Shown here: piece after piece, positions 33,922-46,772 of the stretch
Layout of the letters: the number at the start of each line of letters is the position of its first letter
Numbering within the stretch: the stretch's first letter is position 1
From: Ilex aquifolium
Lineage: Eukaryota > Streptophyta > Magnoliopsida > Aquifoliales > Aquifoliaceae
Direction of reading: 5' to 3'
Length of the DNA: 64,000 bases
Assembly (NCBI GenBank): GCA_951799425.1
Contig: OX637395.1
Location: 16,850,951-16,914,950, forward strand
Notes under the pieces: generated by a model
Told to the model about the DNA's origin: nothing
The model's input: only the letters and a program-made list of their open reading frames with translations
The model's database searches: none
Made by a program: the position numbers and the translations under genes

Positions 33922-35857
33922 AGCTTTATTTTTTTGTGTATGCTAAGCCAATAACACGTAGTTAAAAAGATTGAATAATTATGAACAAAATTGATTAATT
34001 GAACTCAATCATTCACTATCCGTTGTTGAATTGGTCTTAAATTTTTCTTTGCTAATTACTTCTACATTGAGTGCAAAAGACATATTCTTGCCTCCTATGT
34101 TCATTAGGGTTCACATTTGCAAATGCGACATCCGAATACAAAAATCAGGTTGATCAAAGTTAAAAAACCTCTATTTGTCTTAATTAGTATTCCAACCTAA
34201 AAGATGTGATAAATATCGCAGAGGAAGGAATACCATAGTTATTACATGAATAATGAAATTGCACAAAAAAAAAACATATATTACATTTGTGAATGTGACA
34301 TCTGGATACGAAGTTAAGTTTTGTCAAAATTTAAAAACACATCGATCCTCAGGCTCAAATTGCAAGGTAACCATTATTTCATTACACAACTACTACGCAC
34401 TCATGAGAGGCACATCAAGGGAACATTAAAACTTCGTAAAAAGGAGTTTCTAAAACCCAAAAATGGTTCCCGTGATTACCTTGAAGATTCTTGGTGAGTT
34501 CTAAGGTAGAGAAAATATTTGGTGCTTTTGTCGAGGATTTGTTCAATAGTGATGGTGTTAATCTACCGAAGATGAGCAAAGGGTATGGGTGTGCATGAAA
34601 TCAAGCGTGGTGTCTGAGCTACAAGGCTCGTGCAGAAATGCTGGTAGATGCTTAGGAAAATTGAGGAAAAGGAAATGAACAAAATGACATTACAGTGGTT
34701 CACCGGCCTGGGAGCTCGGCTAGTCCACTCTTTAATGGAGACTCTTGCTCCTATTTTCTTATTGATTGCGTTGGGTGTGTTACAATGTAGTGCGGAGGAA
34801 AATTAGGGTTCCTCTTGGCTCTATTGCCCCCTCTTTCCTTTGATGGAAGCTTACCCTGCTCTTATAGTCTCTTGCTTACCTCTAACCCGATTTTACTTCC
34901 TATAATGAAGGGATCTTCTCCCCTTTCACTCCCCAATCCTGGAGTTACCTAAACTCCATCTGGCTGGCTTAATGGACTGTATCCCGAGATCTTCGCCTTC
35001 TACCACGGGATCCTCCTTAATCTTTGGAGAGGATCTTGGTTGGTTAAAGGTTTTGTGCCTTGATTCCAGCTTGGCTATCACTTCTGAGGTGTTCGCTATC
35101 ATCTTGTTGTCTCCTCACCTCTTCCCCTATTATCTTGCTTGGGGGAGCTCTAACACTGGCTGGACGAGCTCTGACTATGGCTTGGATGAGCTCTGCATAT
35201 CTTACCTGACCTCCCGAGCTGGGCTCATTTTCTGAGCTCGTGCTTAGGGTTTATTTTAGGTATCATCAGTTGCCCCCCAGCCCTTGGTTCAAGCGAGCTT
35301 GAGCAGGGGCTGAGCTATTTTTCGGCCGAGCTAAATCTACGCGTGGCTGACCCTGGCGTGCACGTGAGAAGCGTCCCCTGACGGTTTTCAATAATCATGG
35401 CTTCCTCGATTCCCGCGCACGTTCCAACCCACGCCTCTCAAGCTTTAAATGTTCAAACGGCTGTCAAGAACCGTCTTTCCCTACTGTTCGGCTTCTTCTC
35501 TGTTCTTCGAACTTCTTGCCTTTGTGAATTTTTGCTTCCCCCTTTTGATTTGGCCCTGGATTGTTGTTCGTTGCTCTCTCCCAACTAGGTACGCCCTTTC
35601 TGCCTCTTTTCGCATCTTTCCTCGTTCTGGATCCTTCGAGTTCGAGGTGGTTATTGCATTTTTGGTTTTTTTGGTTCTTTTTTTGCTGGAATCGTGATTG
35701 TTGTCTATCCCCTCTTCCTTCCTTTGTTGACTGGGGTGCCATCGTGCGAATCCTCGCTGTTGGGAGTTACTGTGCAGACTTTAGAGTCATTAAGGAGTGT
35801 CTAGTGAACATTCCTCCCCTCTACCGTTCTTTTAATCTCCCTTTTTCTTGCCCAATC
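33922..35857. other. Unassigned region upstream of the transposon-type gene
   Basis: No gene is supported. Two diverged blocks of about 60 bases (acatttgcaaatgcgacatc at 34112 and acatttgtgaatgtgacatc at 34282) form an imperfect repeat. From about 34650 the sequence turns less AT-rich and full of gagct words, matching the style of the 35858-40575 region, and is probably part of the same element. A T/C-rich leader with many short open frames precedes the ATG at 35858. Confidence 0.45.
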
Positions 35858-38415
35858 ATGTCTGCCTCTTCTGGTGCTACCCGTTCCTCTGTTTCCCTCC
35901 TAGGCGATCGGTCTGTCGAGGAGGACACCGATTTAGGGGATGTAGGTGAGGAAATTGACCATTTTCCCGGTGTTGAGGCTGTGGAAGCCGAGGACGGCAC
36001 CGAGGAGCCCCCTTCCACGTCTTCTCTTGTGCCCCCTAAGCCTGACAAAAGTAAGGGCAAGGTGAGTGGAGTTGGGGTTGCTGATAGATCTTCATACCTG
36101 GGGGCTGCCTTTAGGCATGCCGAGCTCGTGGGCCACAGTAAGGAGGCCCCTGCATTGATGAGAGCTTATAAGGCTCGTTACGGTTTTCCTCCTGGAGTCG
36201 AACCCTGGTGCCCGGACAAGTCCATCTATTACGTAGAACAGGTGCGTAAGAGGGTCTGCTTCTTCCTTGCTGCTTTTGAGAACGGCCTTCGCTTTCCCAT
36301 GCACCCCTTTATCAAGGGTGTTCTGCAACACTTCAATGTCTGCCCTTCCCAGCTTTCCCCTAATTTCTATGGCGTTATGGTAGGCCTTTTAGTCATCTTT
36401 AACAAGCATAAACTCGGGGTCCCTAGTATTTCTCTGCTTATGAAACTTTTCAATGTCAAGCTGACCTATTCTGAGGGCTTTCTGTACATCTCCAAGCGAA
36501 ACGCCGCTAGGAAGATTATTACCGACCTCCCAACTTCTCATAAAGGGTGGAAAAAATATTTCTTTTTTGTTGGGGGTACCAACTGGGAGTATAATCCTGC
36601 TGATAAAACAGATACTCTTGGTATCCCTACGGCCTGGTCTAGACCAGAAAACTTGGGTGAGTCTTTATTCAAGCTGACTGAGCTTTGATCTGGAACTTAC
36701 GAGCCTCTAATTTTGCTCTTACTTGCATGTTTTTTTTTTTTTAGGTTCTCGACCTGAGCTCTGCCCTGAAGATAACAAGGTGCTATTGAAACTGGGAAAA
36801 CTTAAGCCAGAGAGATACGCTGATCTCATCGAGCCTCGATACCTGGTGGAGTTAGGTCTGAGCCCTCCCCCGGTGACCTTAGCTATTCCAATATCTGTTG
36901 TAGGTGCTGAGGAAGGTAACACCACTAACACTTTCTTTCTCCTCCTCTTTTTTTTTTTTTTTGATTCAACCTAGACCTTCCAGGACCCTCCACCATGAAG
37001 TCTACTCCTGAAGAGCTCCAGGCTAAGGTTGAGAAGTTGATGAAGAGCGGTAAATCTGGCAAGCGCAAGGCCCAGGTCGGCTCTGGAAGCGGCCCTATTA
37101 CTCGGGCTAAAATTTCAAGGTTGGAGATGCCTTCACCCTCTTCATCCGCCAAAGAACAGGATCCCACCAAGGCACTGGCTTCCTCATCTGTCACTCCTCA
37201 AATTGCAGCCACCTCCTCAAGTGGGAGGTCAGGCTTCCTCTTCCTCTTCTGAGGTCGAGAGAGCTTTGGGACAGATCTCCCATCTCCAACTCAGCACTGT
37301 CGCATACAGTGCTTCCGGGAAGACTGTTGAGAGAGGGAGAAAACCCGACGAGGAAGATGAAGATTCTTTCTTCGATAACATGGATCTCGCTGCGGGAGTT
37401 GTTTCTTCTATTTTTTCTGAGTCTGACGTCATGAAGGCTGCTTCTGTGCCCCTCGAGGAATCCATCACTTCAGCTCTTCAGGGAGCAGCTGTTGTAAGTG
37501 CTAGCACTTTTTCATCTTTACTTACCCTCATATCATAGTCTCACGTAAGTTGCTGAACTTCCTTTGTGTCCTCAGACGGCCCTCCATGTGAAGGGTCTAT
37601 TGCACCGGGTTCGGTTTTATGAGCGCTTTGTTAAGGCTCTGAAGGCGTATGAGATCAATGTTGCTGAATTATCCTTTGAGAACGAGGACCTCAGGACCTA
37701 GGTGCAAGGTCTTAAGGAGCAAGCAGCGAAGCAAGCCTCCGACCTCAAACACACCCTAACCGTCAAGGTCAGAGCTGAGGAAGGGGAAAAGAAAGCTCGA
37801 GATGAGCTACGGATAACCAAGGAGGATCTGAAGCTCAAGTCTGAGGCCTGGACCAAGGTTAGTCAAGAGGCCTTTGACGCCAAGAATTCCCTTAGGCAGG
37901 CAAGGCAGGAGTACCTCACCCTCAATGAGGCAAATGACAAGCTTTGCGAGGAGCTTGAGGTGCAGAAAGACCTGGTCAAACAGAGGGATAACGAGGTGGC
38001 AGAGCTGAAGGATGACGCCACCACCTTGTGGGCTACTGGGTGGCTTGCCTTTAGGCGCAAGGCTATTAAGGCTTTTCCAGATCTGGACTTCAACTTCCCT
38101 ATCCCCACTGAGGAAGAAATGGAAGAATCTGACTCTGATAATGAGGAAGACACCTCGGTTCCTCCGGCTGAAGCCTTGAACCAGGGTGTGCCTGCTTCTC
38201 CGGCTATTCCATGTACCAATCCCTTCTCTGCTGACCTCGTTTCCAGGGCCCTTAATCAAGAATTGCCAGGTGACGGAGTGGAGGTTCCTAGGGCCAGCAT
38301 CCTTGAGACTACTACTCCTCTGACCCCTGAGTCCTTGCTTGCTGATCTTCCGAGCTCTACTTCTACTACTGAGGCTTCCTCTGTTGAACTTCAAGATCCA
38401 CCTTCAGAGACTTAG
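35858..38415 (+). pseudogene. Putative gypsy-type transposon protein with coiled coil, four exons, damaged
   Basis: Exons 35858-36656, 36745-36915, 36975-37493 and 37576-38415 have GT-AG borders and agreeing phases (1, 1, 0). The N-terminal half carries the plant 'putative gypsy type transposon' domain (GFPPGVEPWCPDKS, FFLAAFENGLRFPMHPFI, LSPNFYGVMVG). Exon 3 is Ser-rich. Exon 4 is a long heptad-type coiled coil (KAEEG-like charged repeats to about 38030) followed by an acidic stretch. An in-frame TAG at 37699-37701 and a one-base frameshift near 37225 break it. Such genes are common, repeated and poorly understood in plant genomes, and no enzymatic motif is visible. The domain name is from family memory; its job is unknown. 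Confidence 0.7.
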
Positions 38416-39129
38416 TGTTTTTTTTTTCTTTTTGCAACTGTAAACTTGTATTTAATGTACCTTTGATTCTTGTTTCTGAAATACAACTTTTGTTTTTGAA
38501 ATGTGATGTGTTGCGATGTGATTTCTGGCTTTGCTTTGAAACATAGTTGTTTCCCTTTGTTTTATGTTCCTCTTGCCCCCATTGCTTTGAGAAGTACTTC
38601 AGTCCTTCTTAAAGCAAAATTAAGGACTGTACGAGCTGCCGGGTTCTAAGGAACTTATTAGGAACTCATCATCCTGATGTGAGCACGGTTCTTGGAACTG
38701 GAGGTCTTAAATACTTGTTATGGAGACGCCAGGCTGCCAACCGAGCTGAGCCCAACTCAAAGGAGTATGAGGAAAATTCTGTTTGAGTGGGGTCAGACTT
38801 ATTTCCAATTGTATTGAATGTATTGGGAGGGGTTACCTTGTGCTGACTCACCTTCCCGCATTTACCCAACTGTTTTCCAAAATCGTAACTACCTTTATTA
38901 ATTAGGAAACCAAAAGGACCGCCGACTCTGCCTTACGTGTGGTTCTTGGTTTCCTAAAAGCTTACGATTTTCCTCAAGGCTCCTGATATCTCCTATGTTT
39001 CTTTCTTTTTTGCCAAAATACTTCTGAGTCTCTTCTTGAATCTTTATGGTTACTTTCTGTTTTCACCGTAATCTTTGATGGCTGCCTTCGTTTCTTCTCT
39101 GTTCAAAGAACGCACTTCTTTCGGAATCG

Positions 39130-40174
39130 ATTGAAAGTGGCATTGTCGCTACTTGTCTCCTTCAACACTAGAGCCTTCTGATTTGGTAGCCATCAAGAAG
39201 CGATTCTTCCCTGATCTTGATTTGACTCTGCGAGTTCCTACCCCTGACGAGCCTTTCAACTATCTTTCTTAAGGGAAAGTTTGCTTTTTTTTAGGGTGCA
39301 ATGGACATGGGACTTCGCCTTCCCATTCATCCTTCTATTGGGCGAGTTCTTGCCCATTATGGACTGTGCCCCTCTCGTCTTTCCCCTCGAGGATGGGCTG
39401 CTATGGTCAGCTTCTTCCTCTTTTGTCGCTTGTATAGCAATGATAGGTTCCCTTCTATTGCCGAGTTCCTTTACTTTTTCGAGATTGAGGAAGACGATGC
39501 CCCCTGCTTTAGTTCCTTTCGTTGGAGGCACTTTGATTTACCTTTTTTGGTTTTGGACCTTCCTTCCAATCCTGAAGGGTGGTCTCAGCGCTTTTTTTTT
39601 GCTTCTGGGAAATCTTGGCGGTCTCCCGAGCTGCGCTGTCCTGATACTAGGATTCCACGGTCCTGGAATAGTTTTTCTCGCATTGGTATGCTCAAGCTGA
39701 GATCTCTTGAACTTTTTCCACGAAGAGTTATTCTTATTATATTCTTGTTGTGCAGGTCCCCCTGATCTGGATTTGCCAGAGATGATAAACATTGATGAGT
39801 TGCTGCTCGTAGAGCCTAAGACTTTTTCGGAGTTGATGACGAATGAGAACCTTTATCTGCTTGGGGCTGAGGCTACTGAATACGAGTTTTCCTCCATTCC
39901 AGATTCTCCTTGGACCTCTCCCTCTGAGTCTGACGAAAAGGACATAGATGAGGAAGAAGACTCTGATGAGGAGGGTACTGGCGTGACTTCAAAGAGGCGT
40001 AAGAGGGATGGCTCCTCACCTGACTCTCTTGCCACTATTTTTCTTACCCCAGCAGGTCAGAAGCTTCTCGACTCGCTCTACACGGCTGAACAAGAAAGGG
40101 ATGAGCTGAAGGAGGAGAATGCGCGCCTGAAGGAGGAGGTTGCCGAGCTGAAGTCACATCTTAAGAAGAATTAG
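39130..40174 (+). pseudogene. Second, shorter gypsy-type transposon protein gene, damaged
   Basis: Related to 35858-38415: GKVCFF then GAMDMGLRLPIHPSIGRVL and LCPSRLSPRGWAAMVS parallel VRKRVCFFLAAFENGLRFP and CPSQLSPNFYGVMVG. An early part (SPSTLEPSDLVAIKKRFFP) precedes a TAA near 39271 and a frame change in a T-run near 39290. From 39301 the frame is open, with an intron 39686-39755 (phase 1, GT-AG) before a last exon 39756-40174. That exon encodes an acidic segment and a short coiled coil (ERDELKEENARLKEEVAEL). It lacks the long exon-4 coiled coil of the first gene. Confidence 0.65.
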
Positions 40175-40304
40175 AAGTTCTTCCTCCTTGTATTTCCTTC
40201 CCTTTCTGATTAATGCCAAACTTCGTTTCACTTTTACATCTTTTTGAATGCTTGTATCCGTGAATCCTTGAATATCAGATCTTTCTTTTTGACCGTGTAT
40301 GTGC

Positions 40305-40575
40305 ATATATGAGTTGAGGAACTCGTTTTTCCTCTCTATGAGCTGAAGAGCTCATCTCTTATCAGATGAGCTAAGAAGCTCATCTTGAATTTTATAAGCT
40401 TAGAAGTTTATCGCTTGTTTATGAGCTGAGGAGCTCATCTTGAATTTTATAAGCTTAGAAGTTTATCGTTTGTTTATGTATATATAAATAAGCAGAAGAG
40501 CTTATCTTAAGCTGTAGAGCTCATTTCGGTCCTTATAAGCTGAATAGCTTATCTTGAGCTATAGAGCCCGTTTCA
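40305..40575. repeat. Array of short inverted repeats built on GAGCTnnnGAGCTC
   Basis: About ten short units each form an imperfect palindrome, such as gagctgaagagctcat, gagctaagaagctcat, gagctgaggagctcat (twice) and taagctgaatagctta. A longer unit (atgagctgaggagctcatct plus ttgaattttataagctt) is duplicated at about 40380 and 40430. There is no coding capacity. It lies directly 3' of the second transposon-type gene, where a 3' terminal structure of the same element could be. Confidence 0.7.
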
Positions 40576-40597
40576 TATATATATATATATATATACT

Positions 40598-43500
40598 AGT
40601 TAGTGCACACGTGCGTTGCACGTGGACAATTTTGAAGTATAATTTTGTTTCTTATTTGTTATGGAATGAAGTTTTAAGTTTGTTTGTACATGGTTGAGCA
40701 TTTTGACTCAAGATCTTCCAAGGTGGTTTTGTGCTATTTGACATTCAAAGAAAAGGATTTGGACACATTAACTAAATTTAAGGTGTGAAGTTTATAAATC
40801 ATACATTTCAATTACAATTAAAAATCTCAATCCAGAACAACATTCCTAAATGAAGCATATAAGATCATAACCTTGAACCTAGCTCATAGGAATAACCACC
40901 AAGTGTCACCAACACCCTTCCAAGCATTTGAATGACATTTTTTTCCTATCAGTGAAGAATTAAGTCGAGTCATGGTTGCAAGAACAAAACAGAGAACTGG
41001 GTCAACTTGTTCTGTCTAGTCTATAGCTGTTATGAATGAAGAAGATGGTGACCCAGCTTAATACAATTATAAGAGGAGGTATGTTATCTCTTTAGAATAC
41101 CAATTCATTTTTCTGTCTAAAGTCAATAAGTTGCATTACTTGATCACGAGATTCACGACAATAATGTCATTTGTTTTGTTTACAATAGACCCAATAAATA
41201 TTAGTTTGACATTCTCAGATTATGATTTCTGAACAAAATGTACAAATTTTTAATTTCTATCTATTAGATACAGATGAAAAAAAAATAAAGATTTCCAAAT
41301 TTCTGCTCATTTTCCTGCATTCTTAGTAATTGACCAACAAATGTTTTACCAAATAACTTCAAGATGTGAAAAATAAAAATGATAAAGATTTCATGACTAC
41401 TTTCTGGTTGGTAAAACTTAAATTCATGCACAATAACATGGACATATGCAAATGGGCACAAATCACCACATGAGGTGGTTTAGGAACCATATAACTCAAA
41501 AGTATAAACAAATTTTTTGTTTTGTTAAACTATGAATTGAGCTTGCTAAGTTTAAGTGTCTTCGCATTCCGATAATAATACAAGTGATTTATGTGTTCTA
41601 GACGTAAAGAATAAGACTTGTAAGGTTTCAACCACTTTTTTTGATTTGTTAACATGAAATTGATCTGTACAGTATCACAGCAATATGCAAATGGAAAACA
41701 ATCACCACATGAGGCCACCTAGGAATTGTACATTATAATCGAAAGCAAAACAACCTTCTAGTTCAGCAAAACTATGGATTAGAGATAGCAAGATTCATTG
41801 CCTTCAAGTTCCCATAATACTTGTTGGTCGGTTGATATGTGTGTAGCTCTTGAAGACAAATCTTACACTCTCTGAGCCGCTATCAAATAAATTCCCAGTG
41901 TAAAAATATAGAGATGAAATGTCTTAAAAATCTAAAAGTTCATGTACTCATTGTTATTAAGAAAAAAAAGCAAATTCATTTAAATGACGCAGCATCATGA
42001 TGGGCTAATTTTTATAATCTGGAAACAAAGTGGGGAGTAACGTTGTGGGGTGGTATGCCCAAATGCCTTATTAGTGAACTCTTTGGCTGCTCTTTTTTGT
42101 TTTGTCGGAGTAACAATTCAAAAAAAAAAAAAAAACAGAGGGCACCCTTATTTGAGTCTCTAGTGGGGCATCCTGAACAATAGTTAAAAGCCAGTTGAAT
42201 TTATCATACCTCCGGAGGGGTTAATACTCAACTACCTTGCAATACATTAAATCAATAGGAAGATGGAAAAAAAAGGCCAAAGATGGTAAAACTATAAATA
42301 GAATTGTCACCAATGTCAATTTTGGAATAGTAATAATATTCCTAAACTCTCTTCTGCTTGGAAGCACAAAACCAAACCGCTAACATTAATGTAGTATTTA
42401 TGGCCCTCTAACCACATGGCACGTAACAACCAAAACTTTTAAGATTTCTATACAAAACAATAATGAATTCAAGTATAATGTCAACAAAAGATTTGAGAAT
42501 AACTAATTAAGTACTTGAGATTTTTCCATCTATAAGCCAAAGATATGCCTTAATAACATTAACTTGGTCATAAGTTCCTACAAAATTTTATAATAGAATG
42601 TATGTGGCTTTTTTCATCTAAAAATGTATAAATACAATAAGTTGGAACTACCAACCCCTTGATATTCAAATAGTACAAATTCTATATATGTTCTGAACAC
42701 TTGCAAGGATAAATTAAATTATGTCCTTTATAAAGTGCTTCGTGTACCTGAAACACAGATGTTGTGTCAAACCATCTCTTCTTCTCTTCATTTCCTTCAA
42801 AATCACTATAAACCAAGAGTTTGAAAAGCAATAATTAAAATCTCAAATAAATATTTGATTATGACATTGTCTAAGAAATCTTCTATGCGATGCATCATAG
42901 AATCTCCTATCATGTCCATCTTCGAATTGCTTCGAACTTGAAATTAACAGTTATGTTACTGCATATTGCATATTAGTCAGTCAAAACATCAACAATAAAT
43001 AAACAGAAGCATATTGCTTGGCTTCGTTACTTGCATGATTCGCTTTCAATGGAAAATAAGGATTGCAAATCTGCAATCAATAAGTAATTTCAAATTTTTA
43101 AGTTTTAAATTGTAAATTTCTCATGCTCATGAGTTCGGTGAATGTTTATACTAATAGGCTACTATTGAAATATAAGAAGTGGTAAAGACGTAAAATTACA
43201 TAATAAATCATGTCCTTATCCAAAAAAAAGGAGTTTCTGGAATGAAGTAACTTATATATTTTCAACTGAGTTGCAAGCAATAATCATTTCAAACCACCGG
43301 TTCACAGTGTTTCCGGCAACAAGTCAAGCATTCCATATTTTAGCAATCTGGTGCAAACCGTGCAATATAGAGCAATTTCACCAAGCCAACAAAATCCTTT
43401 TTGTGTACCAGGACATGGAAAATAAGACATATCAAAGAGAACCATTATGGACAACTAAGGACTGAATGTTAGCTTAGATAATTTTGGTTTAACATCCGTA

Positions 43501-45832
43501 ACAACTATGAAGAGTGCAATCAGAACTTCTTTTCCCTCACATTTAAGCCACAGGTCTATGGAAATAATAAGGAAGTAGCCAATAAAAGAACAAAATGATG
43601 CAAAACACAATCATCTTTTGGCAATGGCGGCTGTAATTTAGCTCTAGCCTTCTTTTTCCTGAAAATAATTGATTACAATAGAAGATCTAAACAGATAATC
43701 TAAAAATTTATAAATAACAATGTAGCAGAGTCGATGCCTCATTTAACGGTTCTTGACAATCTCATTCAAGGATGTGATATCGTCCTCGAGATAGTATATG
43801 CGATAATCGTCCCAACCCTTTCTGACTCTAGCTGGGGATGACGGGAAATTGACACTTGCAAACTCTTGGAACTTCCCTTTGTTGGGATCATACGAATAAG
43901 CAGGCACACGTGACTTAATAGTTCAACAGTAAGTAACAACTCACCTGTAGGGAGGTTTCCAGTGGTAAACATATATCTAAGGCGGGTGAAATCAAATGAA
44001 ATCATGCTCATGAGTTCTGGTCGACGGCATTCCCAACTTATTCTTGGAACAAAGGAGATAGGAAGATGCTTCCTTTTCTGGGATAGCAAGTTGAATATGC
44101 CAAGTTGGAAAGTATAATGCATATTGAAAAATCGAGAACATGGAAGATGAAACAATAAACTTCGTCGACAAACGGATATATTCATTAAATAGAAGGGGTA
44201 TAGTCTCAAAGTTGTAAATGTACATCAATTACATTAGCCATCATTGAAAATGCTAAGAGGTACAAGGCAATACAAAAAAAATGAAAATGTAGGAGTAAAT
44301 AGCCGTCACAAAGTTGTAAATATAAAATATAAATCATCGGTTACATAAGCCATTTATCAGGATACATATATCTGTTTTGCAAATTGTTGAAAGTGTTGTA
44401 TTACAAAATTTATGTTTGAAACCTTCAAGATTAATTGGATAGACCAATGGCAAGATCATGTCTCATTAGCAAAAAAATGTTTTTACCTTCTTTTTTAAAT
44501 TTCTCTAATCATAAAGTATGAGGATATAGCCCAGTACCAAAAAATGAAAAATTATGAACCATTTCCATTAGTTGTTATGTCTACACTATTTCCATGCTAG
44601 TTCTTTTTGAGGTAAGCTGGCCCATGTTGGTTTGCATTAGGTTAGAAACTAATACACCCTTATGCTTATGGACTGTTGCATAATCTGGCCACACTGCAAA
44701 CATCCTGATATTAGGTTTAGAATGGTAGAAGTTTCCATTTGGAAATAAGTTAGCCCTATCAAAATTAACATGAATCAATTACGTGCTTGGAGTAGCTGAT
44801 GCTAAAGGAAAACCTCATGATCGTCATCTCTTTTATGTTTTGGTTATTTTTAGAAATCAAAAATTCTTTAACGATTCTTAATCAGTCTGTTTGCTTTGTA
44901 CCAGTGCCAGTCCTAAAAATCCTTCCGTAAAGATCTTGTATCTTGCTTCATATCTCAAATATGGCTTTCTAAGTAGACCAAATTTTTAAAGGAATTGTTT
45001 TTGGGTTATACAGACAAGATTTTTCCTAATTTCTTCATGAATAAACCCACACATATAAAACATCCATTTAATCAATATAGTAGATATAATATAATCAATT
45101 AAAAATCTACATAGATGTTCAGAATACCTCAATGAAGCAATCATAAACAAGAGGCGCAGGAGTTGTGTCGTAACACGATTTTTTTCAGCGTGGACCACAT
45201 GGCTTCCTCTGCTTTCGGGTTATTCTCGGCAGAAAATCATGGAGAAAAGATGAATTTGTTGAGAGAGAAAGGATCAGCCATATTTACAGGCCCTCCAAAG
45301 CAACCAAAGAATTACGACTTGCATATAATTTCAGAATTATTCGGAACTCAAACAAGAAAGGGGATCACTCTCAAAGTTCCGATGTCCTCACCAACCCCCA
45401 AAAACACAGAATAATTTAGCAGTTGTCACTTCTGTCGGAAAAGATGAAGGAGTGGGTAGTAATCAAGGTGATAGCTCTCGGATTTTATTGAAAGACAGAC
45501 AGACAGACAGAGCTAGCTGGGAAAAGCAGAGGGAGAGATGCAGAGAAACGGGTGAGGATATTGGGCATTTTATGGAGGGATGGAGGGAAAGAGAGAGGGG
45601 GGAGATATTAACAGAGGGATAGAGAGACGGAGAGTCGTTCAATAAAGCGAGAGACAATAACGGCTGGAAAATGAGAAGTTGGGAGAAAGGCAGGAGACGG
45701 CTGGATTAGGGAATAAATGAAATTAGGGCGTGGAAGACATTAAATAGGAAGGACATGAATGAAATAATTATATTTTTAAAGGGTTAAAGTGAAAAATAAA
45801 TGTTTTTCAAGTATTCTGACATTTTAGAGTAG

Positions 45833-45834
<2 letters not shown>
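40598..45834 (+). mobile_element. Second Helitron-like segment, truncated
   Basis: Its start (actagttagtgcacacgtg, cgttgcacgtggacaatttt) matches the 5' end of the Helitron candidate at 20273 (agttaatgcatatgtgcg, ttgcacgtggaccatttt). Its last part (aaataaatgtttttcaagta, ttctgacattttagagtagt) resembles 26845-26890 of that element, which lies about 1.1 kb before its 3' end. The expected CTAG terminus is missing; the segment stops at a TA microsatellite. Between them I see no intact gene. A minus-strand open stretch near 43913-43743 (VNFPSSPARVRKGWDDYR, ending in a stop) may be a captured exon but is not recognised. Confidence 0.5.
45482..45650. repeat. Purine-rich tract with CAGA repeats
   Basis: Several cagacagacaga units are followed by a long G/A-rich stretch on the plus strand (gagagagggggg-type words). 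The minus-strand ORF over it is a low-complexity artefact. Confidence 0.6.

Positions 45835-45860
<26 letters not shown>
45835..45860. repeat. TA microsatellite at an element junction
   Basis: About 13 TA units lie exactly between the truncated Helitron-like segment and the Tekay/Del-like integrase fragment. Confidence 0.9.
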
Positions 45861-45865
<5 letters not shown>

Positions 45866-45873
45866 GAAACCAT

Positions 45874-46678
45874 ATGAGCACTGCTTTTCATCCCCAGACG
45901 GACGGTCAGTCTGAGAGGACCATTCAGACATTAGAGGACATGCTACGGGCATGTTTCCTAGATCTCAAGGGTAGCTGGGAAGATCATTTACCCTTGGTGG
46001 AGTTCGCCTAGAACAATAGTTATCAGGCGAGCATACAGATGGCACCCTACGAGGCACTATATGGGAGACCATGTCGATCTCCGGTTTGTTGGACAGAGGT
46101 TGGAGAGAGACCTGCTACGGGTCCGGACTTGGTTAGAGACACCTCAGAGAAGGTGGGCTTGATACGGAAGCGTCTTCTCACGGCTTAGAGCCAGCAGAAG
46201 AGCTACGCCGATAGACGGTGGCGACCTCTAGAGTTTGAGGTGGGAGATCATGTCTTCTTGAAGGTGATGCCTACGAGAGGAGTGGTCAGGTTCGGCAAGC
46301 GAGGAAAGCTGTCACCGAGGTATATCGGGCCCTTTGAGATACTTGAGAGGGTTGGTACGGTCGCTTACCGGTTGGTGTTACCGCCAAACCTATCGGGTGT
46401 TCATGCGGTATTTCATGTCTCTATACTCCGGAAATACACCCCAGATCCGACTCATGTGGTGGATTGGGGCGAGCTTTGTTGTTGATGCGGATGGGACCTT
46501 CGAGGAGGGACCAGTGCGTATCATGAATAGCCGAGATCAGGTTTTGCGAGGCAAGACCGTGAGGCTAGTGAAGGTGTTGTGGCAACACCGAAGAGTGGAG
46601 GAGGCAACATGGGAGCGCGAGGACACTATCCGTACCAAATATCCCTTCTTATTTGAGGATGGAGGTACATTCTTATAG
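45874..46678 (+). pseudogene. Integrase C-terminus and chromodomain of Tekay/Del-like element
   Basis: Opens with [20 protein letters not shown], the end of the integrase catalytic core, then YEALYGRPCRSP, KSYADRRWRPLEFEVGDHV, and RYIGPFEILERVGTVAYRL, the GPY/F-type region. The chromodomain follows: RVLRGKTVRL-like (VLRGKTVRLVKVLWQ) and EEATWERED. Stops occur within VEFA|NNS and after RLLTA. A frame change near 46480 separates the GPY/F part (46240-46485) from the chromodomain (to 46678). Not functional. Confidence 0.85.
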
Positions 46679-46759
46679 TCATTTCGTATTAAATGACTGT
46701 TGCATATGCATGTGAATATATGTGTATGTGTATGTGAATTTCGAGGACGAAATTCTTTT

Positions 46760-46772
46760 AAGGGGGGAAGAA
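46760..46772 (+). other. Polypurine tract of Tekay/Del-like element
   Basis: aaggggggaagaa directly precedes the LTR start TGTAAAACCC, after the family signature gaggacgaaattct. It primes plus-strand DNA synthesis. Confidence 0.85.

Noticed and set aside
37807..38394. 195-codon minus-strand frame
   Set aside because: It is the shadow of the plus-strand coiled-coil exon; it has no family motifs.
43743..44209. Possible two-exon gene on the minus strand
   Set aside because: The implied intron would be only about 31 bases and the phases disagree. The open stretch ending at 43743 may be a captured exon but I cannot name it.
45163..45414. 83-codon plus-strand frame near the Helitron-like segment's end
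   Set aside because: No recognised motif, no splice or promoter support, and it lies in transposon sequence.
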